From Didymella arachidicola (taxonomy: Eukaryota; Ascomycota; Dothideomycetes; Pleosporales; Didymellaceae), in NCBI GenBank assembly GCA_016630955.3, contig CM049994.1, positions 1,302,001 to 1,366,000 of the forward strand: 64,000 nt of DNA, written 5' to 3'. Shown in pieces: positions 1 through 11,474 of the stretch. The position numbers and the translations under genes were made by a program. The notes beneath the pieces are model-generated. The model saw nothing but the letters and a program-made list of their open reading frames with translations, was not told the origin of the DNA and did not search any database. The stretch's first letter is position 1, and every line of letters starts with the position of its first letter.

Positions 1-335
1 ACGGGCACTCCCTGCGGGTCATCTGCAAGTCCGACGGGAAGCTTGGGACAGCCTGAGCCGTCCCAGAGGACGCAAGACCCCAACGATTCGGGTCGAGTGC
101 GCTGTCCAGACATACTTGCACGCTCACGTGAGAGCTTGATTTTTGGGCGTCCCCGCATCGACAGTGCGCGCCCGCACGTCAAACCTGCAGCTCTGGTGTG
201 GCACCAGTCTACCTGCGCGACCGACGGCATCACTGCGATTGGCAGCACCACTCACGTCAGTGAACCCGGCTTTCTGTTTCAGTAGGACTTATGAAGGTAT
301 TTGATTACTCCTCAGGGGTCTGGGTCGACGAGATC

Positions 336-2573
336 ATGGCGAGCGTAGCACCCCCAAGACGATTTAGGGTGGAGCCTGTTGAAACTACAACTTCTAGCTC
401 GAAGGAACGCAAGGAGGAGTCTAATGCAGGAATCTTGAAACCGATTCGGCGATTTGCTCCTGAGCCAGTTGAGACGACGACCAAGAGCAACCGCAAGTTT
501 GCCCCAGAACCTCTCGAGACCACACAAAAGACCAACCGAAAGTTCGCTCCAGAAACTATAGAAACCACGACAAAGTCAAACCGTAAATTTGCACCTGAGC
601 CAACGGAGACAACCACAAGATCCAACCGTAAATTTGTGCCTGAGCCGGTGGAGACAACCACAAAGACGAATCGCAAGTTTGCGCCGGAGCTAACTGAGAC
701 CACGCAAAGGACGAGTCGTCGATTTGCCCCTCAGCCTATTGAGACTACGCAATCTACAAACCGCAAATTCGCACCTGAACCCCTCGAGACCACACAGAGG
801 AAAGTTCGCCGTTTCGCCCCTGAACCAGTAGAGACCACTACCTCCTCGAGCAAGAACAGTCGCCACAGGTTCGCTGAGGAGTGGGATGAGAAAACTTCAC
901 CTCGTAGATTCAAGCCTGAGCCCCTTGAGACAACGGCACGAGGCAACAAGAAGCAGCCACCTAGTCCAAGGAAGTTTGCGCCGCAGCTTGTAGAGAGCGC
1001 ACAAAGGATACGAAGAGCAGGTGATGCCACTCCAGCACTTCTTCCTTCTGATAAAACAGAGGCAACTCCCGAAATCAGCGCTATAAGTGCAAGAAGAGCA
1101 CGGATATTGGGCATTTCACCGACACCGCCAAACAACACGCCGACGATTGATCTACCCGAAAACCCTCTCTCCCGGAACCCTTTATTTCTGGAGATTCAAC
1201 GTTCCGAGCTGCCTCCATCTCGAAGAAGGTCCTGGTTCTCGTGCTCACAACATTCTTTCCGTGTGCCAGATCTGGACCCCATCGAGTCTTCGGAATCAGA
1301 AGGGTCAAATCCTCCATCGCCGATCACTTCAAATTCTGACCATTCTTTCATGTACAAGGAAGCCACACGGAGAAGAGAAAGTGTCGACGAAAGTTCTTCA
1401 GGATACTTACTCGCTCTTGCTGCCAAAGCTGCAGAGAGACAGCTACGCGAACAAGCTATGGCTGCCTTTCCAAACGACGACTTCCACGAGCCTGTTGATC
1501 ATTTCATAGACCACGAAACAGATGACAGCAACTCCAGCGGTAGACGAGGTTCATCTTACAGCGAAGTCAATTGGGATCTGAAAGCAATGCGAGAGTACCA
1601 AGACCTACAAGATTATGAGAAGCGCAAGCAGCAGAGGCAGGCTGCTCAACCAGCCAAGGCTACCGAGGCGGCAAAGCCTGCCTTCAATCCTTTCGGCAAT
1701 CCGGCTGACTTCCTTGATGCTGCAACTGCTAGGAAATTGGCACAAGACAACGAAGTAGAACCTATGCGCAAAGGCGCGCGCCCTCCAATGTTGGGAAAGA
1801 ACATCAAATTCCCCCGATGTGCATCCCCCGAGCCAGCACGTTTTGACCCCACTCAAGGCTGCGATGCAGTACGCACAGCCATGTGCTACCTGTCTGAGCA
1901 AAGTAAGGCTGCTGAGGATGGCAAAGAGAGCTTGTGGTGCGGCAAAGGCAATGGCAAGCAAACGAGCACGACACCCTCCTTGTGGTCTACTGCCAACAGT
2001 CGAGCTTCCAGTACTCATGGCTTATGGGGCGGCATGTGTACCAAAGAAGAAAGCGGCGATAAGTCTCCGAGAGGACCCACGGGGATTCTGACGCCCATGC
2101 ACGAAAAAGCAAACCCCATGTCGCCAAACCCATCTCCAGCTATGAGCATGAGCTTGCTGCCCCCTACACCGCCCGCTTACTCAACCGACTTTGGTAACAT
2201 TGATGAGAAGCTTGCCATTGAGCAGACCATCGAGGAAGAGTTTGGAGATGACTTCGTTACACAGGTCTACAACTACTTGTCATTGGGCTACCCATCTATG
2301 GCTCAGCCCTTCGACCCAGAGTTGTCCAAGATCTCTGGCATTTCCATCGCAGAGCTGAGGCAAGACGATCATCTCGCGAAATCCAGAGGATACATTCGTC
2401 TAGGCAAAGATGGCAATCTCAAGGACGCTGAGATTACGGAAGAGACCTGCACACGCTGGCGCGCTCTCCGCATCTATATACAAGAGTGGGCAAGACAGCA
2501 CCCGAAGATGGATGAACAGCCTTTGATTGAAGGCCATGGCGTGGCTGTGAGAAAAGGAAGTTGGGGTCTTTAG
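336..2573 (+). CDS. 15-residue tandem-repeat fungal protein, function unknown
   Basis: An uninterrupted frame of 745 residues. The ATG at 336 (ATCATGG context) is preferred over an in-frame ATG at 291. From about residue 8 the protein carries repeats of the type R-[RK]-F-[AVK]-P-[EQ]-x-x-E-T-T. Eight consecutive units are exactly 15 residues long, followed by looser copies to about residue 230. The middle is Ser/Pro-rich and probably disordered. The last ~120 residues look globular and conserved (acidic stretch, then VYNYLSLGYP and FDPELSKISGIS). No signal peptide or membrane segment is visible. Repeat proteins of this style occur in Pezizomycotina, but I know of no assigned function. The frame is certain; the role is unknown. 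Confidence 0.85.
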   Translation: MASVAPPRRFRVEPVETTTSSSKERKEESNAGILKPIRRFAPEPVETTTKSNRKFAPEPLETTQKTNRKFAPETIETTTKSNRKFAPEPTETTTRSNRKFVPEPVETTTKTNRKFAPELTETTQRTSRRFAPQPIETTQSTNRKFAPEPLETTQRKVRRFAPEPVETTTSSSKNSRHRFAEEWDEKTSPRRFKPEPLETTARGNKKQPPSPRKFAPQLVESAQRIRRAGDATPALLPSDKTEATPEISAISARRARILGISPTPPNNTPTIDLPENPLSRNPLFLEIQRSELPPSRRRSWFSCSQHSFRVPDLDPIESSESEGSNPPSPITSNSDHSFMYKEATRRRESVDESSSGYLLALAAKAAERQLREQAMAAFPNDDFHEPVDHFIDHETDDSNSSGRRGSSYSEVNWDLKAMREYQDLQDYEKRKQQRQAAQPAKATEAAKPAFNPFGNPADFLDAATARKLAQDNEVEPMRKGARPPMLGKNIKFPRCASPEPARFDPTQGCDAVRTAMCYLSEQSKAAEDGKESLWCGKGNGKQTSTTPSLWSTANSRASSTHGLWGGMCTKEESGDKSPRGPTGILTPMHEKANPMSPNPSPAMSMSLLPPTPPAYSTDFGNIDEKLAIEQTIEEEFGDDFVTQVYNYLSLGYPSMAQPFDPELSKISGISIAELRQDDHLAKSRGYIRLGKDGNLKDAEITEETCTRWRALRIYIQEWARQHPKMDEQPLIEGHGVAVRKGSWGL
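447..851 (+). repeat. 45-bp coding tandem repeat (nine units)
   Basis: Eight complete 45-bp units start at 447 and a ninth starts at 807, each encoding one RKFAPEPxETTxxxN-type motif. Codons differ between units while the amino acids are kept, which suggests selection on the peptide rather than a recent DNA-level expansion. Degenerate copies flank the array up to about 1015. Confidence 0.9.
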
Positions 2574-2803
2574 AATTTGTCCTCTCAAATCTTTCCTACC
2601 AAGATCTCCATTTGCATTTACTGAGCGATTTAGCGTGTCCATAGCGACCTGGCATTTTCCAACTTTGAGACTCTTTTGCATCGACGGTCCACTGGCGCAT
2701 GGGGTTCGATCTTGCGTTACCTAGGCTTAAGCATTCTCCAGTGGCACGTAATCTACACACATACATCATTAATATTACAACCTTGCAATCTATTTGAAGT
2801 CTA

Positions 2804-3845
2804 TCACCACTGCACGTGCGACAGTAGGCAGCACCTAGCGATCAAGTACTTCCTTTCGTAATCTGCGACAACACCAGCTCTCCACCCGCGAGAATCGTAG
2901 CCGATACCTTGTTTACAGAGATGCGGTCGCCTTCGGGATGCCCATGAATAGGTCGCATCGCTTGAGGATGGAGTTTGACTTGTGGAGCTTGATGGAAGGC
3001 TCGCCTCGGAGCCGCTCCTTCGAGCTAGCCCCCACCACGTCCCATGGCGCTGGAACCCGCGAAGTGGCAGAGGGTATAATACGCGGCGTACTCTATTGCT
3101 CCTTATCGTCAGCGGTTTGCTTTTATCCATCCACACCACCACATCTTTCTCGTCCTTACGGCGTACCGCTCTGATATCCCGCATGCGCAGCCAATGATAT
3201 ACTACCGATGGGGTGCGACCATGGCGATTGCCAACGGCCTTCACTCCCTTTTGCATGTGGTTAAGGATCGGACACGCATCTCTCAGTATCTTTTCCTGGC
3301 AGATTGGAAAGCTCAATATGGTCTCATCTCTGGCCTGCACGGCACGGAGACTTCTCCGCTGCAGTGGTAAATTCGCTGCCAAAGCCTCCGCGTATGAAAT
3401 AAACACTTCCCTGGGCGTCCAGCCGCAGGATAGGATGCACAGTACCTTGTAAACGGAATCCTATGCCCAGCAGGCTCAGTGCCATCCCAATCGCAGGGTA
3501 TCTCGATGGTGCCTGAATAATATACCCTGAATGTCTTATCTCTCCGTCAGCCACATGCCACACCATAAGGTCTGTGTGCAGATAGCGACGTCCAAGGCAA
3601 TGCAGGAACAGCACAAGCTCCTTGACAGGAGCTCATGCATCAGGAAAATACACTGTTTCCAGTTTGCATGTACGCTTGGCTGTGTTGTATCGCACAGCGA
3701 CTCTTCCTCGCCTACGACATCTACCGTTTGGCGTACGGGGGCGGTCGAACCACCCGTTGCCCACGGTGCCAATCCAGCGGATCTCATCCCACACCTGCAG
3801 TATCTCAGAATTCTTTGGCACCCCGCTAAGCTTCTCGGCACGGTC
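2804..3845 (-). pseudogene. Decayed protein-coding gene, family not recognised
   Basis: The minus strand reads as protein-like sequence broken by stops and frame changes. One frame runs from about 3845 (RAEKLSGVPKNSEILQVWDE) to a TGA at 3633-3635. It continues in the same frame through YFIRGGFGSEF to about 3324. The next coding-like stretch (PICQEKILRDACPILNHM, then RVLYPLPLRGFQRHGTWW) lies in another frame, 3406 to about 2900. No splice signals that repair the breaks were found. This looks like a gene in decay, but the family is not one I can name. The alternative is that these are chance frames. Confidence 0.4.
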
Positions 3846-4335
3846 CTAGGGCTCTTTTCAGATCCTGTACTGGCCATGCTCGTTCGATCTAGACTGCATG
3901 TAATAATCCTCGGTCTTATCACTCCCATGATGCCATGCACGAGTGTATATTAGTGACAATTGACGAATGAGCTTATCTTGTCAGCGGAGATCTACATGGG
4001 AAAGCGTTAGGGGCTTTTCGGGGCTTCTGCGGAAGACTCTCACTATAATTAATCAATCTTCCGGCTGATATGCACCTCTATTCACGATTTAACGGCTCCG
4101 ACCGTGCCCTGCAGGTTCTACAAGAACTCCTGGAATCGTCCTACAGAGCTCTTTGGAGCACTGCACAACGCCCGCGGGCGCTACCCGATACCTTAGACCC
4201 AACCCATCTAAGACATGCTTGACATCTCTTATCTTTGAAACCTGCGTAATCAGCCGTTAAATCTAGTTCAAAGCCTTTGGTCGATTCATTTGAACCCGTT
4301 CGCCAACACCACACTTCCCCGCCTGGTCGACAACG

Positions 4336-5715
4336 ATGGCTGGTCAAGGCTTCGAGGTGTCGTTCCAAAGAGAGTTGGCGAGCCAGTCCTGGACTCTATT
4401 TGGCATTGGGATTTTCACAATCGTGCTTCGAACGTAAAAGTCTCACTTCACGGACTGTCTCCGGAGCTAATGTGTTCCGCGCAGAGTTGCAAGATGGCGA
4501 AGAGTTCGGAGTCCCTCACAGTTCGCAGTCGATGACTGGCTGATGATAACGGTCGTACCACTATTCTACACGGGTCTGGTGGTATGCCTGAATATCATTG
4601 CACAAGGCGGAGGGAGCAATCTATTTCCTCCAGAGCAATATGCAACTCTCACGCAAGTGGAGATACAAGAGCGCATCAAAGGCTCGAAGATAGTGGTCAT
4701 CTCTGAACAGGTGAGTTCATCAGCCTCGAGTTGTTTCATGGCTTACAAAGTAGTGTATGCTAAACGTGATCTGGTCGCTCAAAGCTTGCATGCTCCTTAT
4801 GTTCGCCCGCATGGTATCAGGCACGACACACATTAAGTGGATCAGATTTGTCGCTATCTACGTTGCTGCTGGCTGGGTGGCCGTGCAGATTGCCTTCTTC
4901 ACGGCTTGCACGCCTTTCAGTGGCTATTGGGCTGTTCCTGTCTCGAACCCACAATGTACTACACTACAACACTACGCGATAGTCCAAGCGGTGTTCAACC
5001 TCAGCAGCGATGTCTTGATCATTGCGCTTCCAATACCAATGATCGTGTCGCTGACTCTGCCAACCCAGCAGAAGATAGGGCTGGGCGTACTATTCAGTAT
5101 GGGGGCTTTCGTCGTAAGTCAGATCGCTGTCATTCCCGTGTCCGCCCACTAACTTAAGTCGAGATCATTGCCGCTATTCTTACCAAAGTCTACAACCTCT
5201 CCGACGTATACGATTCCGCATACATGCTCTGGTACACAAGGGAAGCCTCAGTAGCCGTTTACGTGGCGAATCTTCCTGGTATCTGGCCCCTGGCTCGTGA
5301 ACATATACGCTTCCTTCGCGATCATACCAACTCGTACATCACCGGACAATCCCGCATGCCCCGTTATGGCTACGGATCGAACTACGACAATCTGTCGAAA
5401 ACCCAGCGTAGTCACATACGCACTACAGCCACCAACGTTGAGCCTGATGAGGTAGAGCTCAAGGACTCGTACAACAAACTGGGCGCGCGATCAATAAACT
5501 CGCTGCCCCGTTTACCAGGTAATGAGCACGGGTCTGCAAAGACCAGTCTGGATAGTGATGAGAGGGCTATCAATGATCACAGCAATTGGAAGGGGATCAA
5601 CGTGATGGAGGTGCAGGTTGATACCAAGGTCGAGATACGAAGAGGGAGCTGGGACGGAACTGATGCCCAAGGTATTCATACGAGTACCCAGATCGAAGGG
5701 GGGCGGAAAGCATGA
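4336..5715 (+). CDS. SAT4-type fungal rhodopsin-like 7TM integral membrane protein
   Basis: A four-exon gene: 4336-4433, 4485-4710, 4754-5113, 5164-5715, giving 411 residues; all three introns (51, 43 and 50 bp) keep the frame. The protein has seven hydrophobic segments at about 19-33, 52-72, 109-128, 136-160, 182-212, 217-243 and 252-275. Family landmarks are DDWLM after TM1, the long loop ending in CTPFSGYW before PQC, and LPIPMIVSL in TM5. The tail after residue 275 is hydrophilic. The family (Pfam Fung_rhodopsin; relatives of PTH11-like proteins) sits in the plasma membrane. Individual members mostly lack known ligands, so a receptor role is only an inference. Confidence 0.85.
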
Positions 5716-6169
5716 CGAAGTCTAGGTATCCAGCTTACAAGTTCCTTAATTGAACACAGAGACGGCCGCCCTTTCTTTCAAGTAAGAACCTCCCGCTTGA
5801 ATCGGTGACACTGATGAAGAGACGTATCAAGGACATGGTAACTGGCCTAGTGATAGAGAGGTCTGATGGCCGCACTCTCTCACTAGCAAGAAGGCTTTTC
5901 TCTGCTCTTCTGACGGTCCTGTGTGCTGTGGTGACTGCTGCCCACATCTGGATTATACGCAAATGATATATTGGTACCATTCTTGCAATTTCTGCAGTTA
6001 ATGGACCTTTCGACAAAGCGGATACTGTACACAGATCAGTGGTAGAGAATCACTTCGTAGGACCTCTAATCGATTGGTAGGATGCTGACACGCCACTCAT
6101 GCGGCAGAAAGGGAAGAAAATTGCGCGGGTCATCACAGAAAAAAAAGAAGCGAAGGAAGGGAGGCAGAC
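5716..6169 (+). other. Intergenic, no gene seen
   Basis: This holds the 3' flank of the 7TM gene and an A-rich stretch (6137-6150) just before the microprotein candidate. No coding or RNA signal is recognised. Confidence 0.5.
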
Positions 6170-6430
6170 ATGGTGCGCGTCAACCTTGAAGGCAAGAGCA
6201 AGGAGGCAATTGCATCTAAACTGGGACAAGAAGATCGGAGGAGTGAACATGAGTTGTTAGCAGTACGTTTCCGTGTGTTTGTAAGCGGTTGTGGGACTCC
6301 ATAACTAAGAGATGAGCAATTCGGCGCTATGCTGACATGCTCGCAGAATGTGGGCACCTCGGCACCGGCTTCGGATCTACAAGCGGGTATGCAAGGCGGG
6401 AACGACTACACCATTCTTGTGAGGCGATAA
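6170..6430 (+). CDS. Candidate 58-residue two-exon microprotein
   Basis: The ATG at 6170 has a favourable context (CAGACATGG). Exon 1 (6170-6262) encodes 31 residues, including GKSKEAIASKLG and a charged EDRRSEHE patch. An 84-bp intron (6263-6346) has a GTACGT donor, a CTGAC branch-like site and a CGCAG acceptor. Exon 2 (6347-6430) is in phase and ends NDYTILVRR then TAA. No membrane segment or signal peptide is present. Phase agreement and clean splice signals argue for a gene. The small size and lack of a recognised family argue for caution. Confidence 0.4.
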
Positions 6431-6721
6431 GCGTTTTCCATTGCCTTCCATGCATGTAGTGAACCTGGTCATGACTCTTCCTTATATGACCGCTCGTGCT
6501 CCCAATCGTGCGACGTTGTGGAAGATTGTGTTACGGTTTTCTTCGACGCGGGGCTTCTGAGGCTGCGGGGAACTCAACGAGGATAGTCCAGTCGAGCATC
6601 GCCATTACCAGCAATCGTCAACTACTACACTGTGAAGAGGCGGATACGGAGAGCTATCATTGGAAACCCATCACCTGACTTCGTCTTACGGGAAGGAAGA
6701 TAGAAGAATACCGATACGACT

Positions 6722-8247
6722 ATGACGAAAAGGGCACCCAGCCAGGCATACGAGGAAGAGTCAGTACACGAGGTGCAGCGCGACGACGACAATGCCTCGA
6801 TCCTCTCCATCCGTTCCGAACTGGAAGAGAAATGGCGAAACGGAATCAGACTCAAAGTCGACCTGCGCCTCTGTTCCATCGCAGGCATCCTATGCAGTCT
6901 GAATCTGCTCGACAGCGGCGTCATCTCCTCGGCGTCCGTCACATCTATGCTCTCGGATCTGCAGCTCGACGTCGGCAACCGCTACTCGGTCTCCATCTTT
7001 ATCTTCACGATTGCGAGTATAGCGTTTCAGCTGCCGTCTACGATTGCTGTGAGGACTTTCGGGCCGCGCGTTTGGTTCTCGTTCATCACGGTGTGCTTTG
7101 GCATCATCACGCTCTGCACGGCATTCGTACAGACGTGGCGCCAGATGATCGCGCTCAGGATCTTGCTGGGTATCGCCATGTCTGGGATCTACCCCGGGCT
7201 TACATATCTGCTGAGGTAGGTTCATTGCATCAGCCATCCAAAAGCCCCCTGCACCACTTTGCATGCTGACTATTCTCCAGTGTGTGGTACACGCGCAAAG
7301 AGCAACAGCTCCGGTTCGCACTAATGCAAAGCGGCGAAGTCACTGTCCTCGCAACTGGCAGCATCGTAAACTACGGTCTGAACCGCCTCAACGGGTCCCA
7401 CGGCCTCAAAGGCTGGCAGTGGATGTTCATCGTGCAAGGCGCCATCACAGCCTTTCTGGGCATTCTGACATACTGGTGGATGCCCGACTTCCCCGAGCAG
7501 GCACACACCTCGTTCCACTTCCTCAGTGAAGCCGAAGCGCGCGTGGCCAACACCCGCATCCAGCAGGACCGTGGCGACTCCATCGCCGACCCGTTCTCGT
7601 GGAAGAAGGTGCTCGTGCACGCCACTGATATGAAGATCTACGGCTTTTGCACGCTGTACTTCCTGCAGAACCTCGTTTCCACAAGCATGTCGTACTTCCT
7701 GCCCATCATCCTGCAGGGCGGGATGGGCTTCAATACGGGGGAGTCGATTCTGCTATCCGCACCGCCGTACTACTACGCCGTGATCCCTGCGATCCTATCC
7801 TCCTGGGTCGGCGACAAGTTCCAGCTGCGCGGTCCCGTAATCGCATTTAACTGCCTCACGCTCATCGCGGGCTTTGCAATGCTGGGGTTCAGCGACCAGG
7901 TCGCTGTCAGACTGGTAGGTACTTATTTAGCTACTGGTGCGTATGTGGCGAACTGGGCAGCGATGGCGACGTACCAGGCGAACAACGTGGTGGGGCAGTG
8001 GAAGAGGGTATTTACTGCTGCGGCGGTGACCGCATGTAACGGTGCGGGAGGCATTGCGGGCAGTTTTATTGTGAGGCAGAATGAGAGCCCAAGGTATTTG
8101 ACGGCGGTTTGGGTTTCGATTGGTAGTCATATTTTGATCATTGGGGTCGTCGGTCTGTTCAGCATGTATTTCTTCATGGCAAATCAGCGGCAAAGTCGGG
8201 GTAAGAGGGTGTTGGAGGGCACGGAGGGGTTTAGATTTACGTATTGA
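6722..8247 (+). CDS. MFS permease, allantoate/nicotinate-type anion:cation symporter
   Basis: Two exons (6722-7215, 7281-8247; 65-bp phase-2 intron joining ...TYLLS to VWYTR) give 486 residues. The hydrophilic N-terminus (about 45 residues) is followed by roughly twelve membrane segments. VDLRLCSIAGILCSLNLLD, WYTRKEQQLR and GWQWMFIVQG are characteristic of the fungal ACS group (Dal5/Tna1-like). Such plasma-membrane permeases import small organic anions such as allantoate, ureidosuccinate, nicotinate or pantothenate. The actual substrate cannot be read from the sequence. Length is normal and no lesion is seen. Confidence 0.88.
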
Positions 8248-8838
8248 GGCCGAGTCTAATAAGATGAGGCTGAAATAAGCAGCATAAAAGTCACAATTGC
8301 GTATAAGAATGACCACGTTGCTCTCTCGTATACATTGGGGCCCTGAGGAAAATTCGGTCCAGTTTATCGCGAACTGACAATTGCCCCAAGTTGATGCTAT
8401 TTGTATCTGCCAAACCAATACCGCGGAGGTAACGCACAGGTAGTCGCCCTGGAGTCCATACACACCGCAAAGCCATCCATCATTGCGACTTGTCCAGGAG
8501 CAAAGGCCAGCAATATGCAGGCCAGAATCATGTAGTCGACAAACACTGCTGTACCACGATACCCACACGGCAATTGTTCGTGAATCTCAGAGGTGAAGTT
8601 GCTTAGTATATTCTACACACGATCCGCGTTCGTCTCTGCGAACCAGGTTCGAGAGAAGAGTCCTCCAACGCCCTGTGACCCAGCCAACCACATGTCCGCG
8701 CAGTAGCTCGGAGTCAACAGAAGAGTAGAAATACGCATACAAGGGTGTCCGCCTCGTAACCACAGTCGTGTGGCCTAGTCCGCACCAAAAACAAGAACAT
8801 TTTGAATCCTACAAGTGATACCCTTACACACCTACATC
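8248..8838 (+). other. Convergent intergenic region
   Basis: This lies between the 3' ends of the MFS gene (plus strand) and DNM1 (minus strand). Only chance open frames are present. Confidence 0.6.
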
Positions 8839-11474
8839 TTACAATACCTCACCGACGATCTTGGCCGCCTCCTTGTATGTCTTGAGCAGCTTCTCGCACT
8901 TCTCGCGCTCCGCCTTGATTGTGTCGTCTTCATAGAGGAGCTCCTGGAAGAGGTCCTCCTTGTAGAGAGAGCTGACGAGGCGGTTCTGCACGCCGTCTTT
9001 GGAATGGTTGACCAGGAGGTGCATGATGGCTTTGGGTACTTGATCGGCGACGGTCTCGCGCACGATGTTGAAGTAGGAAGAGATGAGACGGCTGATGAGC
9101 TCTGTCTCGAGTGCCTCACGCTCTGTGAGTGCGGGAGCGGACTCGGGATCGGAGGGCTACGCAAGTTAGTTTGAATCTGGAGTATCGAATTGTATGAACT
9201 TACGAAACCGCCTTGAATCTCCTGTACGGGACTTGTTGGCTCGTCATCGTCGTCCATATTGAAAGACGGGACCATAGGCGAAGGTGCCTTGGGGTCTCCT
9301 CTCCTGATGCTTTGCGCAAAGCTGGGCTCGATGTTCTGGCTGACGTGGCGGCTGCCGGGTCGGTTGTCCAATGTCAATGAGGGGTTGTGTGCAGCACCGC
9401 CATCCTTGCCAAAGAAGTAGTTCAGGAAACCATCACGCGGGTTGCTCCCCGCTGGTGGTGACCGGTTGCGGTTGTTGAGCTGACCTGAGATGCTGTTATG
9501 AGAGCCGTTCATCAAGCGCCCCACTGCAGGCGACATACTACGGCTCGTCTGTGTCTGGTGTTTCCTCAGCGGCAGCGCCTTGTCGGCCACCTTCTGCGAC
9601 TCCTCGCCATCCTCAGGTGTCTCACCACCGTTGGCGCCGTTCAACTCCTTTAGCCTCTTCTGTTCACGCTTCTTGCGCTCTGCGTCCTGGATGGCTTTCT
9701 TTTCCCTTGCCTCCTTGTCTGCGATGACTGAGGACATGGCTGCTGCTGCACCGAGGAAGTTGGGGTGATTTGTGTTGATATATGCTCTCTGAATGTCGAT
9801 GAGCGAGGCGACGTAGTTCGAGCACGGCCCAAGCTGTTCTCTCAGCAGATCGGACACAACCTCTATCAGTTTGCCTTGTAACCTAGGGTATCTGGTCAAC
9901 TCGGTTGAGCCGCAAGTGTGGCAGATCTTGATAAGCTCCTCGTATACAAGTTCGACACAGCGCTGACTGGGAATCTCGAGCAGCTTGATTTGTGGCTTTA
10001 CAAGAAGGTCGAAAGCCAGTTCAGGGACGAAAAGACTGGGACGGGGTCCAGTAGAGTTTCGAATAGCGGTGCGAATGTCGAGGACGGACAGGTTTTGTGT
10101 TGGGTTGACCTGCTCAAGGGAGTTGCCAAAGACCGAGTTGAAGATGTAGTAGATCCTGGCACCGCCACAAAGCTCCTTGGTGGAGATCTCGGTCGAAGTA
10201 CCATCAATGGACGAAATGAAGGACGAGGCGAAACGGGTCATGAGCTGCAGAATCAGCGAGCCGCGGTGCTCCTTTCCTGTAAAGGCCACATCGCCGTAAC
10301 TTGCCAGCTCTTGCTGAGTTTGCCCCATGAGTGTGTTCAAGCGCGCTTTGATATCGGGTAACCTGTCGCGAATATGGGCCATGAGTGTCTGGTTCAGACT
10401 CTTTGCAAGAAACTGGGTACCGCATCGGTTGGCCATGTTCCTGTATGCGGGGTGATGCTTGAAAAAGTCTCGTTCGGCCTGCAGAGCGTCGGCAAGTGGT
10501 CTGCCGCTTTGAATATCTGCTTGCGATCGGTTGACAATACCGATGAAACCGAGCTTGAGAGGGTATACGCGACCGGACAGAATATCCATAGCGTTTGTTC
10601 CGTGGTCCATGAGATCCAGCTTGGTCAGGACACCGATTGTTCTCCGGCCCATTGGATCGACATGGCGGGCCAACTTCAAAGCCTCCGAGTTCACGAGATC
10701 GACATTCGCGGGGGATACGGCAAGTATGACGCTGTTCGGCTTGGCGATGTACTCAGTGATGAGGTTGCGCGTCTGCTTCTCGATATCTGACGGTTGGTCG
10801 CCGATGGGTACCTGCAGCTGTTAGTGGCCGCGCCTCAAGATAGAAAGGGCCTTTGACTGCTCACCTTGGTCAGACCCGGCAGGTCGACAAGCGTCAAGCT
10901 GAGGACATGTGGCGAGTACACCTTCAGGTTGATTGGCTGTCTGTTGATGCCCTTGTTGTTTCCAGCTATCCTCGCTGTCTCGGCCTCAATCTCACGCCTG
11001 ATCTCTGCAAAGTCGTAGAACCTGCGCCCGGGAATGTGCAGGAACTCTCCCCACTCTTGTTGTCCTGCTACACTGGCGGGGGTGTGTGGCACATGGACCT
11101 CGTCGCCCTCGTCGGCATCCTCGCGCTCGCTCGGGAGGTTGATAAGTTGGAGGATAAGCGGTCGCCGCGTTACAATGCCACTGCCACGGGGGAGAAAGTC
11201 CCTGCCGACGATGTTCTCGAGAACGGAAGACTTTCCAGAGGACTGCGAGCCTACAACAACCTAGAGCAGTCAGTACTTGGGTCCTTCACGTGTTGTGGCG
11301 CGCGCGAGAGCAGAGCTTTTGCCAGTGTCTGTCCTCAGCCGCATCGCAGGTGCCTCGGTGGTGGGGGCGACGTACAATCTGGGGCAGGTCGAGGGAGTCA
11401 TTGCCGATGGTGTTGAAAACGAGGTCCTGGAGCCTGTTCACGATATTGAGGAGCTCCTCACCCAGCGACGCCAT
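8839..11474 (-). CDS. DNM1: Dynamin-related GTPase Dnm1 (mitochondrial and peroxisomal fission)
   Basis: Four exons on the minus strand: 11376-11474, 10865-11260, 9204-10811 and 8839-9156. The introns are 115, 53 and 47 bp, all phase 0, giving 806 residues. GTPase motifs are complete: P-loop GSQSSGKSS at 37-45, DLPG at 159-162, TKLD at 228-231. The middle domain follows, then a low-complexity B-insert, a lysine-rich stretch and a C-terminal GED (YKEDLFQELL...). The N-terminus (MASLGEELL..., NTIGNDSLDLPQI) matches Dnm1/Drp1 rather than Vps1. Dnm1 polymerises on mitochondria and peroxisomes to drive scission. The length is usual for filamentous fungi. Confidence 0.95.

Noticed and set aside
305..1138. 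Long minus-strand open frames opposite the 15-residue repeats
   Set aside because: They arise from the codon regularity of the sense repeat; they have no start or splice logic and a Val/Ser-rich shadow composition.
8291..8568. Minus-strand frames between the MFS gene and DNM1
   Set aside because: They overlap the 3' flank of both genes and have no protein-like motifs.
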